This document shows positions 18,431 to 28,077 of a stretch of 64,000 bases of DNA, in pieces; the stretch's first letter is position 1, and each line of letters opens with the position of its first letter. A program made the translations under genes and the position numbers. The stretch covers positions 186,001 to 250,000 of the forward strand of contig NZ_JALKAP010000002.1 of NCBI RefSeq assembly GCF_023016045.1. The letters run 5' to 3'. The notes under the pieces were generated by a model. The model was not told the DNA's origin. It made no database searches and saw only the letters and a program-made list of their open reading frames with translations. The stretch is from Marinobacter sp. S6332. Lineage in GTDB: Bacteria; Pseudomonadota; Gammaproteobacteria; Pseudomonadales; Oleiphilaceae.

Positions 18431-19051
18431 ATGCCCGATAACATTCACTTCTATGAACCTTCTAACGGGCATGGGCTTGCTCATGACCCATTCAACGCTT
18501 TGGTAGCGCCGCGCCCCATAGGCTGGATATCATCGAAGAGCCGGGATAACGTGCTTAATCTCGCACCCTATAGCTTCTTTAACGCCTTCAACTACCATCC
18601 GCCCCTCATCGGATTTTCCAGCATCGGCTACAAAGATTCTGTTCGTAATGCCGAGGATACGGGCGAGTTCTGCTGGAATCTGGTTACCCGCTCACTAAGC
18701 GAGGCAATGAACGAGACTTGTGCTGCTGTGGGTCCGGACGTGGATGAATTTGCACTCTCTGGCCTAACGCCAAAGCCTTCTCGGGTTATCTCCGTGCCCC
18801 ATGTGGCAGAAAGTCCGGCCTCTTTTGAATGCCGGGTCACTCAGATACTCCAGCTTGCTGGCGTCGATGGCGAGAAGGTCGAGACTTGGGTGGTATTCGG
18901 TGAAGTGGTCGGTGTGCATATCGCCCAGCACCTACTCAGGGATGGGGTTTTCGATACGGCTGCCGCCGAACCCGTCATGCGAGGCGGAGGGCCAGCCGAC
19001 TACTTCACCGTGGGTGCCAAAAACAAGTTTCAGATGCATCGGCCAAAATAG
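18431..19051 (+). CDS. Flavin reductase-like FMN-binding protein
   Basis: 206 aa from the ATG at 18431, behind GGAG. The flavin reductase-like split barrel shows 'DPFNALVAPRPIGWISS' and 'NLAPYSFFNAFNYHPPLIGFSS', the strand-loop that holds FMN. Such proteins reduce flavin with NAD(P)H for a partner monooxygenase or act as stand-alone FMN proteins. No partner oxygenase is adjacent. It converges with the antiporter gene across an 8-bp stem. Confidence 0.85.
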   Translation: MPDNIHFYEPSNGHGLAHDPFNALVAPRPIGWISSKSRDNVLNLAPYSFFNAFNYHPPLIGFSSIGYKDSVRNAEDTGEFCWNLVTRSLSEAMNETCAAVGPDVDEFALSGLTPKPSRVISVPHVAESPASFECRVTQILQLAGVDGEKVETWVVFGEVVGVHIAQHLLRDGVFDTAAAEPVMRGGGPADYFTVGAKNKFQMHRPK

Positions 19052-19057
19052 CTCCGA

Positions 19058-19093
19058 GCCGGAACTTCAAGCATTGATCAGTGATGTTCCGGC
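19058..19093. terminator. Hairpin between convergent flavin reductase and antiporter genes
   Basis: GCCGGAAC at 19058-19065 pairs with GTTCCGGC at 19086-19093. The antiporter stop codon lies inside the loop, which has its own small TGATCA-centred pairing. No T-run follows. Confidence 0.35.
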
Positions 19094-20964
19094 GGAACCC
19101 AAATTGGAACATCCTCTGGTTTGGGTTCATTCCACTCTCGGTGCATAGAACTGCTCAGCGCTTCTTCAAGCTTCATAAACAGCTCGCCATAGCGCGGGCT
19201 AAACTTAATGCCTTGCTCAATCTCCTTCCAAGCTTCGAATAACTCCTCCTCATGGGCCTTCTCATTTTGCACAAATGCCCAAGTCATTTGCTTCGCGCGC
19301 ATCGGGTGCACCCCCATAGCCGTCAGCACATGGCCTCCCAACTCGAGAGCGGAATGGTAGGTCTCGCTCATTACATCGTCAGCACCCGCCTCCCGAAGCT
19401 GGTAGCCGTGGCCACGGTCAAAGGCACGGGCCAGCACCCAAACACCCGGGAAAAACTTTTTCACATGCTCCACCATCTTTACCGAGCGGTCCCGGTCGTC
19501 AATCGCTACAACTAGCAAGCGAGCCTTTTCGATGCCTGCTTTTTCCAACAGGTCGGGGCGGCTGGCATCGCCAAAAAAGCTCTTGATGTTGATTTGGCGA
19601 ACATTTTCGATCTGTTCGAGTTCGTGGTCTAGCACAACAATAGGAATATTGTTCGCCCTTAGTAAGCGGCAAATTATCTGCCCAAACCGCCCTACCCCAG
19701 CCACAATAACTGGGCCCTGCTCATCAATGATGTCGGCGTCTCGCTCATCGTTCTTGGAGCGCCGATATCGGGGCAACACAACTCGGTCGTAAACAATAAA
19801 TAGTAGCGGCGTGAGGAACATGGAGAGGGCAACAACCAGCGAGAGAACTTGAGCGATGTCTTGCGAAATCACATGGCTTTGAACGCTGTAGGTAAGTAAC
19901 ACAAAACCGAATTCGCCTGCCTGCGCCAAACCCAGCGTAAATAGCCAGCCGTTGCTGCTACGAATACCAAACAGCCGGGCAAGAGCCAGCAGGATCAAAG
20001 CCTTTACTGCAATCACTGCGACACCCAGTGAAACAACAGTGACCCACTCAGCCACCAACACCTCGAAGTTGATACCGGCGCCCACGGTGATAAAAAATAG
20101 GCCAAGCAACAAACCCTTGAACGGTTCAATGTTGGCTTCTAGTTCATGCCTGAATTCACTGTTGGCCAAAACCACACCGGCCAAAAAAGCACCCAAAGCT
20201 GGGGACAGGTTCACCACACTCATCAGAGCAGCAATGCCGATTACCAGCATCAATGCCGTGGCCGTGAAAACCTCCCGCAGCCCCGACTTCACCACATAAC
20301 GGAACAGTGGTCGGCTTAGGAAATAGCCGCCAACAATAACCGCAGCGACTGCACCCACCACAACCAAGGCATGAGCCCAACCCGGTAAACCAGAAACAAG
20401 GCTAAGCCCTGCATCGGCGGGTGACTCAGCACTGCTACCACCCATTAAACCCGGCAACGCCAATAAAGGAATCAAGGCAAGCATGGGAATAACCGCGATG
20501 TCCTGGAACAGCAGGACAGAAAAGGCATTCCGCCCGCCTTCCGTTTTCGACAGGCCCTTTTCATCCAACGTTTGCAGCACAATAGCAGTGGATGACACAG
20601 CGAAAATAAGCCCAACGGTTAATGCCGTCTGCCATTGCAGTCCAAGCCACCAAGCTATCGACATTCCGGCCGCAGCCGTTAAGGTCACCTGAAGCCCACC
20701 AAGCCCCAAAAGCCGAACCCTCATCGCCCAAAGCGCCTTGGGGTCAATCTCCATACCGATCAGGAACAGCATCATGACAACACCGAATTCGGCGAAGTGC
20801 TGAATAGTGCTGGCTTCCTGTCCCACAAGCCCCATGACTGGCCCGATTACAACGCCGGCAACTAAGTAACCCAGCACGGAGCCCAAACCAAAGCGCTTCG
20901 CCAATGGCACTGCAATCACCGCAGCCACAAGATAAATGAAAGCCTGAATGAAATAGGTAGTCAT
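19078..20964 (-). CDS. CPA2-family cation:proton antiporter with RCK (TrkA-N) domain, KefB/KefC-like
   Basis: 628 aa. About twelve membrane helices cover residues 1-395, with the Asp-containing ion pathway 'VNLSPALGAFLAGVVLANSEFRHELE'. A cytoplasmic RCK/TrkA-N domain begins near residue 417 (VIVAGVGRFGQ, a Rossmann GxGxxG). Kef systems export K+ against protons and are gated by glutathione adducts in enterobacteria. No KefF/KefG-type ancillary subunit is next to it. The C-terminal tail is shorter than in KefC. Ion specificity is inferred only from family. Confidence 0.9.
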   Translation of the reverse strand: MTTYFIQAFIYLVAAVIAVPLAKRFGLGSVLGYLVAGVVIGPVMGLVGQEASTIQHFAEFGVVMMLFLIGMEIDPKALWAMRVRLLGLGGLQVTLTAAAGMSIAWWLGLQWQTALTVGLIFAVSSTAIVLQTLDEKGLSKTEGGRNAFSVLLFQDIAVIPMLALIPLLALPGLMGGSSAESPADAGLSLVSGLPGWAHALVVVGAVAAVIVGGYFLSRPLFRYVVKSGLREVFTATALMLVIGIAALMSVVNLSPALGAFLAGVVLANSEFRHELEANIEPFKGLLLGLFFITVGAGINFEVLVAEWVTVVSLGVAVIAVKALILLALARLFGIRSSNGWLFTLGLAQAGEFGFVLLTYSVQSHVISQDIAQVLSLVVALSMFLTPLLFIVYDRVVLPRYRRSKNDERDADIIDEQGPVIVAGVGRFGQIICRLLRANNIPIVVLDHELEQIENVRQINIKSFFGDASRPDLLEKAGIEKARLLVVAIDDRDRSVKMVEHVKKFFPGVWVLARAFDRGHGYQLREAGADDVMSETYHSALELGGHVLTAMGVHPMRAKQMTWAFVQNEKAHEEELFEAWKEIEQGIKFSPRYGELFMKLEEALSSSMHREWNEPKPEDVPIWVPPEHH

Positions 20965-21141
20965 AAAAACCGGAGCTCGATAAATTTGGGGAGGGGCATA
21001 AGTACATTATCTGCAGCCAAGAGCGCAAGCTACGTTTGTTGTCGGAACCGGTTCAGCAAAAACGTGATAATGTGGAGATCAAGGATTGCCAAAGGCTCAC
21101 TGGGACGACGCCACAACCCAGCACTAAAGTAGGATAAGCTC

Positions 21142-22359
21142 ATGATGTACTTTGCTTACGAGATCGGCCGCGCCGCGCTGAAACCAGTACGTATGCTAGC
21201 CAAGGCTCAAAGCAACCTGCTCCAACACCCACAAAACCCACTATCCCTAATGCCCGGAGCGCGCAGCGTTGCCTCCGCCTATGGGGTGTTTGGCGACCTG
21301 ACCCGTCGCTACTCGAAACCTGCTTTCAATCTGCCCACTACCCTGTGTGACGGCAAAGAAGTTGCCGTTCATGAAACCATTGTAAAGCGCAAACCGTTTG
21401 CGCAGCTCAAGCATTTCAAGCGTGATGTAGCACGACCCGATGACCCGAAACTGCTGATTATCGCGCCGTTGTCGGGCCACTTTGCGTCACTGCTGCGCGG
21501 CACCGTGGAGGCCATGCTGCCGGAGCACGACGTATACATCACCGATTGGCGCGATGCGTGTCTGGTTCCTTTATCGGAAGGCGATTTTGGTCTCGACGAT
21601 TACATTGATTACATCATAGATTTCATTAGCCATATCGGGCCAAACACCCATGTTCTGGCAGTGTGTCAGCCCGTAGTAGCAGCACTCGCAGCAACTGCCA
21701 TCATGGCCGAGGATGGCCACCCTTCGGCACCCCGTTCGCTAGCGCTGATGAGCGGCCCGATCGATGCCCGAATTGACCCCACCGCGCCTTGCAAACTGGC
21801 CACCAAGCACAAACTGTCCTGGTTCAAAACTAACCTCGTTCACCCGGTTCCCGCCCCCTACCCTGGCGCCTTACGCATGGTTTACCCGGGATTCCTACAG
21901 CTAGCCGGGTTTGTGAACATGAACCTCGACCGCCATGTTGATGCCTACCGCGGGCTGTTCAGATCCATCCGCGACAATGAGACTGACAAGGTAAATCGTC
22001 ACCGCGACTTCTATGACGAATATCTGGCAGTGATGGACCTTCCGGCACCCTATTATTTAGACACCATTCAGCGAGTTTTTCAGGAGTTTGCGCTAGCACG
22101 AGGCTGCTTCACATACCGTGGGCGCACAGTGAATCCTGCCGCAATACGAAGCACTGCACTGATGACGATTGAAGGCGAAAAAGACGACATCTCCAGCCCG
22201 GGCCAAACTCAGGCGGCCCACGATTTATGTATCAATGTGCCACAAATCCGCCGCTTGCATCACCTTCAGTCAGGTGTTGGCCATTATGGTGTTTTCAACG
22301 GCAGCCAATGGAGGGAATCCATTGCACCGAAACTACGGAGTTTCATTCGCGCCGCGTGA
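21142..22359 (+). CDS. phaZ: Intracellular polyhydroxyalkanoate depolymerase
   Basis: 405 aa, AGGA seven bases before the ATG. The alpha/beta-hydrolase has the cysteine nucleophile of intracellular PHB depolymerases in 'AVCQPVV' (Cys175) rather than a Ser lipase box, and a C-terminal 'GVGHYGVFNG' carrying the catalytic His. It degrades stored PHA on granules to monomers. The next gene, 148 bases on, encodes an acetoacetyl-CoA-type reductase, giving a small PHA-related set, though no PHA synthase or phasin is in the window. Confidence 0.9.
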   Translation: MMYFAYEIGRAALKPVRMLAKAQSNLLQHPQNPLSLMPGARSVASAYGVFGDLTRRYSKPAFNLPTTLCDGKEVAVHETIVKRKPFAQLKHFKRDVARPDDPKLLIIAPLSGHFASLLRGTVEAMLPEHDVYITDWRDACLVPLSEGDFGLDDYIDYIIDFISHIGPNTHVLAVCQPVVAALAATAIMAEDGHPSAPRSLALMSGPIDARIDPTAPCKLATKHKLSWFKTNLVHPVPAPYPGALRMVYPGFLQLAGFVNMNLDRHVDAYRGLFRSIRDNETDKVNRHRDFYDEYLAVMDLPAPYYLDTIQRVFQEFALARGCFTYRGRTVNPAAIRSTALMTIEGEKDDISSPGQTQAAHDLCINVPQIRRLHHLQSGVGHYGVFNGSQWRESIAPKLRSFIRAA

Positions 22360-22507
22360 CTCGTTTTTGACTTGGCACATAGCGAGTCAGATAGGTCTCT
22401 GCTAGCTTGAGATTAGGCCTTCCTCACAACAAGTCTTGTGTGGATGTGACCTATCTCAAACAACAATAGACAAGCGAGACAAGGGTTAATATCCCAAGGA
22501 GAGTGTC

Positions 22508-23251
22508 ATGCAAGACCTCAAAGGCAAGGTTGCCATCGTTACCGGTGGATCACGTGGCATCGGGCGACACATTGCACTTAAACTTGCCCAGCGCGGCGCC
22601 GATGTCGCAATCAACTATCGCTCACGCCAATCGGATGCAGAAGACGTTATCAAAGAACTTGAAGAGATCGGTGTCCGGGCAATGGCCATCCAAGCCAATT
22701 TGGCCAATAAGCCGGAGGCGCGCGGCGTCATCAGGGAGGTTAATAAACAATGGGGGCGCATCGACATTCTGGTGAACAACGCCGGTATCACCCGAGACAA
22801 GACGATGAAAAAGCTCACGGACGATGACTGGGACGATGTTCTGGATACCAATCTGGGAAGCGTATTCGCAACCTGCTCCGAAGTGCTAAACATCATGTTA
22901 GAGCAGAAATACGGGCGCATTATCAATATCAGTTCTTTTGTCGGCCAGTCCGGCAACTTCGGGCAGGCGAATTACGCAGCCAGCAAGGCTGGCGTAATTG
23001 CGTTTACCAAAACCTTGGCACTGGAAACGGCAAAGTACAACATTACAGTGAATGCCATAGCGCCCGGCTTCACCGATACAGAAATGGTCGCCCAGATACC
23101 CGAGAACATCCGCGAGAAGATCGTTGCAAGGGTGCCCATGGGTCGATTTGGACAGCCAGACGAAATTGCACGTGCTGTGGTATTCCTAGCGACGGAAGGG
23201 GACTACATTACCGGCCAGCAGATTAACGTAAACGGCGGCGTGTATATGTAA
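22508..23251 (+). CDS. SDR-family 3-oxoacyl-/acetoacetyl-CoA reductase (PhaB/FabG-like)
   Basis: 247 aa, AAGGAG upstream. The classical short-chain dehydrogenase shows the cofactor loop TGGSRGIG (12-19), NNAG (90-93), catalytic Ser142/143, Tyr156 and Lys160 (YAASK), and the C-terminal 'GQQINVNGGVYM', which is usual in PhaB-type acetoacetyl-CoA reductases. It would reduce acetoacetyl-CoA to (R)-3-hydroxybutyryl-CoA with NADPH. Position after phaZ supports PhaB over FabG, but the two cannot be told apart with certainty. Confidence 0.85.
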   Translation: MQDLKGKVAIVTGGSRGIGRHIALKLAQRGADVAINYRSRQSDAEDVIKELEEIGVRAMAIQANLANKPEARGVIREVNKQWGRIDILVNNAGITRDKTMKKLTDDDWDDVLDTNLGSVFATCSEVLNIMLEQKYGRIINISSFVGQSGNFGQANYAASKAGVIAFTKTLALETAKYNITVNAIAPGFTDTEMVAQIPENIREKIVARVPMGRFGQPDEIARAVVFLATEGDYITGQQINVNGGVYM

Positions 23252-23256
23252 ACCTA

Positions 23257-23287
23257 GCGCGCGACGCGCCAATAGTTCGTCGCGCGC
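23257..23287. terminator. GC-rich perfect hairpin after the reductase gene
   Basis: GCGCGCGACG at 23257-23266 pairs exactly with 23278-23287 around an 11-nt loop, six bases after the stop codon and 23 bases before the convergent diguanylate cyclase ends. A T-run is lacking, but the stem is very stable. Confidence 0.55.
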
Positions 23288-23309
23288 GGGTGAGTGGTTT
23301 TGGTTAGCA

Positions 23310-24602
23310 TTAATCAGCTGAGAAAAAGCGGATATTGTTCGTGCCTGAACTTTTGGCTGCATACATTGCTGTATCGGCATTTCTTATTAAATCAACAGAT
23401 GTGTCTCCTCCTGCAGGGTACATGGCAATGCCGATGGACACTCCCACCTGAAGCAGGTCGCCGAGAATCTCTACTGGCTCATTAATTGAGCTGACGATGC
23501 GGTCCGCCACTTGGGTGATTTCATCCTTTCCCTGCGGATTATTAAGGATGAAGATAAACTCGTCGCCACCCACGCGGGCCACAGTGTCCGATCTACGCAC
23601 CAGCGCCAGAAGCCGTTTCGCCACACTTTTTAATAGATCGTCCCCAACGTTATGCCCCAACTGATCATTAACCCGCTTAAACCCGTCAAGATCTAGAAAC
23701 ATCAGTGCAAAGTGAGTCTGGTCCCGTTTGGAATGAAGTAGCTGCTGGTCAATCCGGTCCATCAATAACGTGCGGTTCGGTAAGTCGGTCAAAGCATCGT
23801 GAAATGCCAGATGTTTAATGTGCTCATCTTTACGCCAAAGCGCCGTAATATCACTGAATACCGATACGTACCGCTCTGGTATGCCAGAGTCATCAGGCAC
23901 CATGCTGATCGTCATACGTTGTAAGTAGAGCTCTCCATCTTTACGACGATTCCAGATCTCGCCATGCCAACGGCCACAGGCTTCTATTTCTTCCCACATA
24001 GCGGCGTAAAATGGCTGATCGTGTTGTTGGGATTGCAGAATGCGAGGGGTTTGTCCGACAGCCTCATCAGCTGTGTAGCCCGTGATTTCAGTGAAGCCAG
24101 GGTTAACCGACAGAATCGTGCCGCAGGTATCGGTGATCAGAATACCATCAAGTGTATTCTCAAAGACGCGCGCAGCCAGTTTGAGTTTCGCCTCAATTTC
24201 CTTGAGGACGGTTACTTCATTGGCTTGTATTGAGAAGCCCCTGACCACCCCATCGGCGTCCACATCCGGAATGTAATGCCCGATGATGTGCCCAACGCTT
24301 CCATCAGCTTTGTTTAACGTGCGTTCAAAACGCTGCTGCTCTCCTGCCAAGGCACCGCGTATATGGGGCTCATTCAGTTTGAACAATTGCTCGCTTACCA
24401 AGTCTTGAAACCGCATCCCTATAATCTTTTCGGGCGGTATACCAAACCATTGGCTGTATGCAGCATTCGCAAAGCGACAGCGTAAATCTCTTCCCCAATA
24501 CCCCATCATATTTGGCGCATCATCTATGATGGTTCTAATGAGTTGGTCACTCCCTAGGCTGACCGCATGTTCCTTTTGCCCTTTATCTATTTTTATACTC
24601 AT
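23310..24602 (-). CDS. PAS-PAS-GGDEF diguanylate cyclase
   Basis: 430 aa, soluble. Two PAS domains (about 15-135 and 140-265; 'GYWGRDLRCRFANAAYSQWFG', 'DGILITDTCGTILSVNPGFTEITGY') precede a GGDEF domain. The active-site GGDEF (345-349) is intact and an RxxD inhibitory site (RRSD) stands five residues before it. It should make c-di-GMP from two GTP with product inhibition. The PAS signal is unknown. It is the first of four c-di-GMP proteins in the window. Confidence 0.93.
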   Translation of the reverse strand: MSIKIDKGQKEHAVSLGSDQLIRTIIDDAPNMMGYWGRDLRCRFANAAYSQWFGIPPEKIIGMRFQDLVSEQLFKLNEPHIRGALAGEQQRFERTLNKADGSVGHIIGHYIPDVDADGVVRGFSIQANEVTVLKEIEAKLKLAARVFENTLDGILITDTCGTILSVNPGFTEITGYTADEAVGQTPRILQSQQHDQPFYAAMWEEIEACGRWHGEIWNRRKDGELYLQRMTISMVPDDSGIPERYVSVFSDITALWRKDEHIKHLAFHDALTDLPNRTLLMDRIDQQLLHSKRDQTHFALMFLDLDGFKRVNDQLGHNVGDDLLKSVAKRLLALVRRSDTVARVGGDEFIFILNNPQGKDEITQVADRIVSSINEPVEILGDLLQVGVSIGIAMYPAGGDTSVDLIRNADTAMYAAKSSGTNNIRFFSAD

Positions 24603-24723
24603 GAGTTATTACTGGGCATAGTGTTCGAGCTCCGGGCTGGATCTTTGGCGATAATACGCTCGATGTCATCTACAAATTTAACACAGTCTCGCAAATTCTT
24701 AACGAAAATAGCATGCACCCAGA

Positions 24724-25857
24724 CTAGTGACCTGCCTGGCCAAATCGCTGCAACTGCATCTCCTGCAAGCGACTCAAAGTGCGGCGGAACGGAAAAGCCA
24801 GTGCGCCCACACTGTAGAGTTCACACAACGGCACCGCAGCGTCGAGATAAAGTGGAATGCCACGGTCGTAACATTCATCAACCAAAGCAATAAACCGGCG
24901 CGCGCCATCATCCAGATGGGTCAATGCTGGCAACTGGCGATCTCCAGCCTCAACTTGAGTCACGCCGTCTTCAGTGCCTCGAGCGATGGCTTTTTGCTGC
25001 CCACCTCCAGTAAGTTGTGGAACTTCACTCAAAAACACGTAGGCAAAACGATCACAAAGTTCTATAAAATCCTGCGCCGCAAGCTTCCGCTCACATAGGT
25101 CTTCATAGCGACACCAAAGCGCATGTTCGCTGCGTTGGACCACTCTGATATCGCTGTGGCCCAAGCGAAGGGGCTCACTGTTTACCTGCTCACCCTCGCA
25201 AAGCAACTCCGCAAATGCGGCTTCCAGAGCCTGCGGCTGGTCAACCCAATAACGCTGTTTACGCTCGCCAGGGTGAAGCCGGTGATCCTGGCCACCATCC
25301 ACGCTCACTACCTGCATATACTGTTTTAGAGCATCAATGGCAGGCAATAGTCGCTCACGATTAAAGCCGTCTTTGTACAAGTCATCCGGTGGCTGGTTAG
25401 ACGTGGCAACCAGAACCAAACCCTGAGCGAAAAGCTGCTGAAACAAGCCACCCAGCAACACGGCATCACCAATGTCACTGACGAACAACTCATCCAGACA
25501 CAGCACCCGCGCTTCAGCGGCCAACTCTCGCGCAAGAAGGCCAAGCGAGTCTTCTTGCCCGGTTAACTGAAACAGGCGCCGGTGCACCCAGCGCATAAAA
25601 TGATGAAAGTGCTGCCGACGCGCCGGCACGGTAAGCGACTGGTGAAAACGGTCCATAAGCCAGGTTTTTCCGCGCCCTACAGGCCCCCAAAGATAGACAC
25701 CCTGAATATCAGGATGCCCGACTTGAAGCTGCTCATAGCAGCGCTGCAAACATATAGCCGCATGTTGTTGGGCGGGGTCGTATTCAAAGCCGGAAACCAG
25801 CGCGGCTTGATAGGCTTCGTAGGGAGGAAGTGAGCTAGTCACAGAGTTGCTTTTCAT
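24724..25857 (-). CDS. zapE: Cell division protein ZapE (AFG1-like ATPase)
   Basis: 377 aa. Walker A is GPVGRGKT (58-65) and Walker B lies in 'VLCLDELFVSDI', followed by 'LVATSNQPPDDLYKDGFNRERLLP', the sensor I region typical of ZapE/AFG1. In E. coli ZapE associates with the Z ring and destabilises FtsZ bundles in an ATP-dependent way, mainly under low oxygen or high temperature. It is a single gene, followed on the same strand by the diguanylate cyclase after 121 bases. Confidence 0.9.
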   Translation of the reverse strand: MKSNSVTSSLPPYEAYQAALVSGFEYDPAQQHAAICLQRCYEQLQVGHPDIQGVYLWGPVGRGKTWLMDRFHQSLTVPARRQHFHHFMRWVHRRLFQLTGQEDSLGLLARELAAEARVLCLDELFVSDIGDAVLLGGLFQQLFAQGLVLVATSNQPPDDLYKDGFNRERLLPAIDALKQYMQVVSVDGGQDHRLHPGERKQRYWVDQPQALEAAFAELLCEGEQVNSEPLRLGHSDIRVVQRSEHALWCRYEDLCERKLAAQDFIELCDRFAYVFLSEVPQLTGGGQQKAIARGTEDGVTQVEAGDRQLPALTHLDDGARRFIALVDECYDRGIPLYLDAAVPLCELYSVGALAFPFRRTLSRLQEMQLQRFGQAGH

Positions 25858-25886
25858 ATTGACGAGCTCACAACTATCTCAGAGCG

Positions 25887-26010
25887 TTACTGCGCAGTTA
25901 AGCCGCCATCAGCCACATACTCAGAACCCGGAGAGTAACTGGATTCGCCCGATGCCAGATAGACCACAAGGGCGGAAACCTCTTCTGACTTCGCCAGAAG
26001 GCGCCAATAA
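25887..26010 (-). pseudogene. C-terminal remnant of a short-chain dehydrogenase
   Basis: Between zapE and the serine hydrolase gene the minus strand reads about 40 codons, 'WRLLAKSEEVSALVVYL' then 'SPGSEYVADGGLTAQ' and a stop. This is the standard last third of an SDR enzyme of the glucose/cyclopentanol dehydrogenase type ('R.a.peEVsalvvyLaSdessystGsefvvDGGlta'). The whole N-terminal part, including cofactor site and YxxxK, is missing: the upstream sequence is directly the end of the serine hydrolase gene. It is a deletion relic; translation is unlikely although a GTG precedes it. Confidence 0.75.
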
Positions 26011-26011
26011 G

Positions 26012-27226
26012 TCACACCAAGGCTCCATTAACGATAGCCCGCAACTCCTGCCGGATAGGGTAAGAGGACGAAGGAATCAGTTGCGTCATAAAGATCACGA
26101 CCAATTCCTCAACGGGATCAATGTAAAAGTTGGTACTTGCCAAGCCCCCCCAACCATACTCGCCCACAGACCCGTTAACCTGTGATTTGGCCACGTCTGT
26201 TTTTACAGAAAAGCCCAGACCAAAACCACTTCCGGCATAAGGTGTCTCGCTAAAGGCGCCCACTGAAAGGCCCGGCAAATCTTGATTGCCCGGCAGATGG
26301 TTATGGCGCATGAACTCGAAGGTTTTACGCCCTATGATCCGCTGTCCTTGGAACTCCCCGCCCTGACACAGGGCCTGAGCAAAATGGAAGTAGTCATCAA
26401 TGGTAGAAACCAACCCGCCACCGCCAGACAGGAATCGACCCTTATGCCGAAAAGGAGAAGTTACCGGATCATCCTGCAGTTTGAACTGATCGCCGGGCTG
26501 GTAAACATAACAGGCAGCGAATCTATCAAGCTGATCACCACGGACATAGAAACCAGTGTCTGCCATGTTTAGGGGGTCAAAGATATGCTCTCGCAGATAC
26601 TCGTCAAACGGCTGACCAGACAACAACTGCACCAGATACCCTAGCACATCGGTGCTGACGGAATAGTTCCAAGCCGTACCCGGCGAAAACTCCAAGGGCA
26701 GCTCCGCCAACTGATCAACCAGCGCCTCCATGGTCAGGTCCCTGCTACCATCAAGCCCTAACTCTCGATAAGCAGCGTCAACATTGGTCCGATTCATAAA
26801 CCCGTAGGTCAGGCCAGACATATGCGTGAACAGGTCGCGAATCGTCATGGGGCTGGCTGCGGGTGTCGTCAAAAACTCGGGATAGAGACCGCTTTTATAA
26901 ACCCGCAGATTTTTCCAAGCCGGAATGTACTTGTGTACCGGGTCGTCCAGTAAAAACCGGCCTTGCTCGTAGAGCTGCATCATGGCAATCGATGTGATCG
27001 GTTTTGTCATGGAGTATATGCGGAAAACAGTGTCCCGGCAGACAGGCTTGTTGCGCTCCACATCCATTAGCCCCTGAGCCTTCACATAAGCAATCTCTCC
27101 TCGCCGAGCAACCAGAGTCAGTGCACCCGGCAGTTTTTTAGGCTGGATGTAGCAACGCTCTAAGTGGCCTTCGATATTAAGAAGCTGGCTCGGCGCAAGG
27201 CCAGCAATTTGCTTGAGTTCCGTCAT
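26012..27226 (-). CDS. Serine hydrolase of the beta-lactamase class C / EstB family
   Basis: 404 aa. The active-site SxxK is S72-M-T-K75 and the YxN-like element is Y188-S-V; '[11 protein letters not shown]' and '[14 protein letters not shown]' near the C-terminus complete the fold. There is no signal peptide, so it is probably a cytoplasmic esterase or transesterase of the EstB/LovD type, not a resistance enzyme. Its stop codon abuts the SDR remnant at 25887-26010. The two may once have formed an operon. Confidence 0.85.
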   Translation of the reverse strand: MTELKQIAGLAPSQLLNIEGHLERCYIQPKKLPGALTLVARRGEIAYVKAQGLMDVERNKPVCRDTVFRIYSMTKPITSIAMMQLYEQGRFLLDDPVHKYIPAWKNLRVYKSGLYPEFLTTPAASPMTIRDLFTHMSGLTYGFMNRTNVDAAYRELGLDGSRDLTMEALVDQLAELPLEFSPGTAWNYSVSTDVLGYLVQLLSGQPFDEYLREHIFDPLNMADTGFYVRGDQLDRFAACYVYQPGDQFKLQDDPVTSPFRHKGRFLSGGGGLVSTIDDYFHFAQALCQGGEFQGQRIIGRKTFEFMRHNHLPGNQDLPGLSVGAFSETPYAGSGFGLGFSVKTDVAKSQVNGSVGEYGWGGLASTNFYIDPVEELVVIFMTQLIPSSSYPIRQELRAIVNGALV

Positions 27227-27288
27227 ACAAGGCGACCTTAATTACGTGGTGTTAAAATCTCGCTTAGCAGATCTCTTTTCAGGCTTTT

Positions 27289-27933
27289 TTAATCAGACTC
27301 TGCCATCTCCTGCAACGCCTGCACCAGAGTATCGGGTTCCTGAGCGCCGGAAATAAGATACTTGCCGTTAACAATAAATGCTGGAACAGCTGAGACGCCC
27401 GCCTTCTGGTAAGTGGCTTCATCCTTGCGCACGGCAACCGCGTATTGGTCTGAGTTCAATACTTCCCGGGCTTTTTCCACCTCCAGCCCAAGGGCCTCAA
27501 CACACCCGAGTAGAACATCGTGATCGGCCACATTCTCGGCCCTGCCAAAATAGGCTTCAAACAATGCTTGCTTCAACTCGGTCTGACATTCCTGCTCACC
27601 CGCCCATTTAACCAACCGGTGGGCATCAAAGGTATTACAGACAAGTCGCTCCTGAATCTTTTCAAAATTCAGTCCCAGCCCTTTGGCGATAGCCATCATC
27701 TGATCTTGAGTTGCGCGCAACTCTTCCTCGCTCCGCCCATATTTGCGCGCCAAAGCCGGCAAAATAGGCTCACCATCACCGCTGTTATCCGGGTTCAGCT
27801 CAAATGCATGCCACTGAACTGTAAATTCATAATTTGCCGACAACTGCTCCATTGCGAGCTTTAAACGAGCGTAGCCAATAGCACACCAAGGGCAAGCAAT
27901 GTCAGAAACGATATCAATATGCATCTTATCCAT
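27289..27933 (-). CDS. DsbA-family oxidoreductase, FrnE-like
   Basis: 214 aa from the ATG at 27931-27933 with AGGG seven bases before it; an ATG five codons upstream lacks a site. The thioredoxin fold starts at once with the CPWC motif (Cys14, Cys17) and no signal peptide, then an all-helical insert ('ARKYGRSEEELRATQDQMMAIAKGLGLNF'), then the cis-Pro strand 'GVSAVPAFIVNGKYLISGAQ'. This is the cytoplasmic FrnE/2-hydroxychromene isomerase-like group linked to oxidative stress and polyketide steps. Substrate unknown. Confidence 0.88.
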   Translation of the reverse strand: MDKMHIDIVSDIACPWCAIGYARLKLAMEQLSANYEFTVQWHAFELNPDNSGDGEPILPALARKYGRSEEELRATQDQMMAIAKGLGLNFEKIQERLVCNTFDAHRLVKWAGEQECQTELKQALFEAYFGRAENVADHDVLLGCVEALGLEVEKAREVLNSDQYAVAVRKDEATYQKAGVSAVPAFIVNGKYLISGAQEPDTLVQALQEMAESD

Positions 27934-28077
27934 AGTAGACCCTGTCATCTATCAAACCGGTGCGAAACGCCTGAACTATAAACAGGCCTTCCCCGTAATT
28001 TACTTGTACTTTGCATAAAAAGATTTAACACTCTTAAGATAAACATCGATCAATTTCGGGCCACAGCGAGCAGCATT

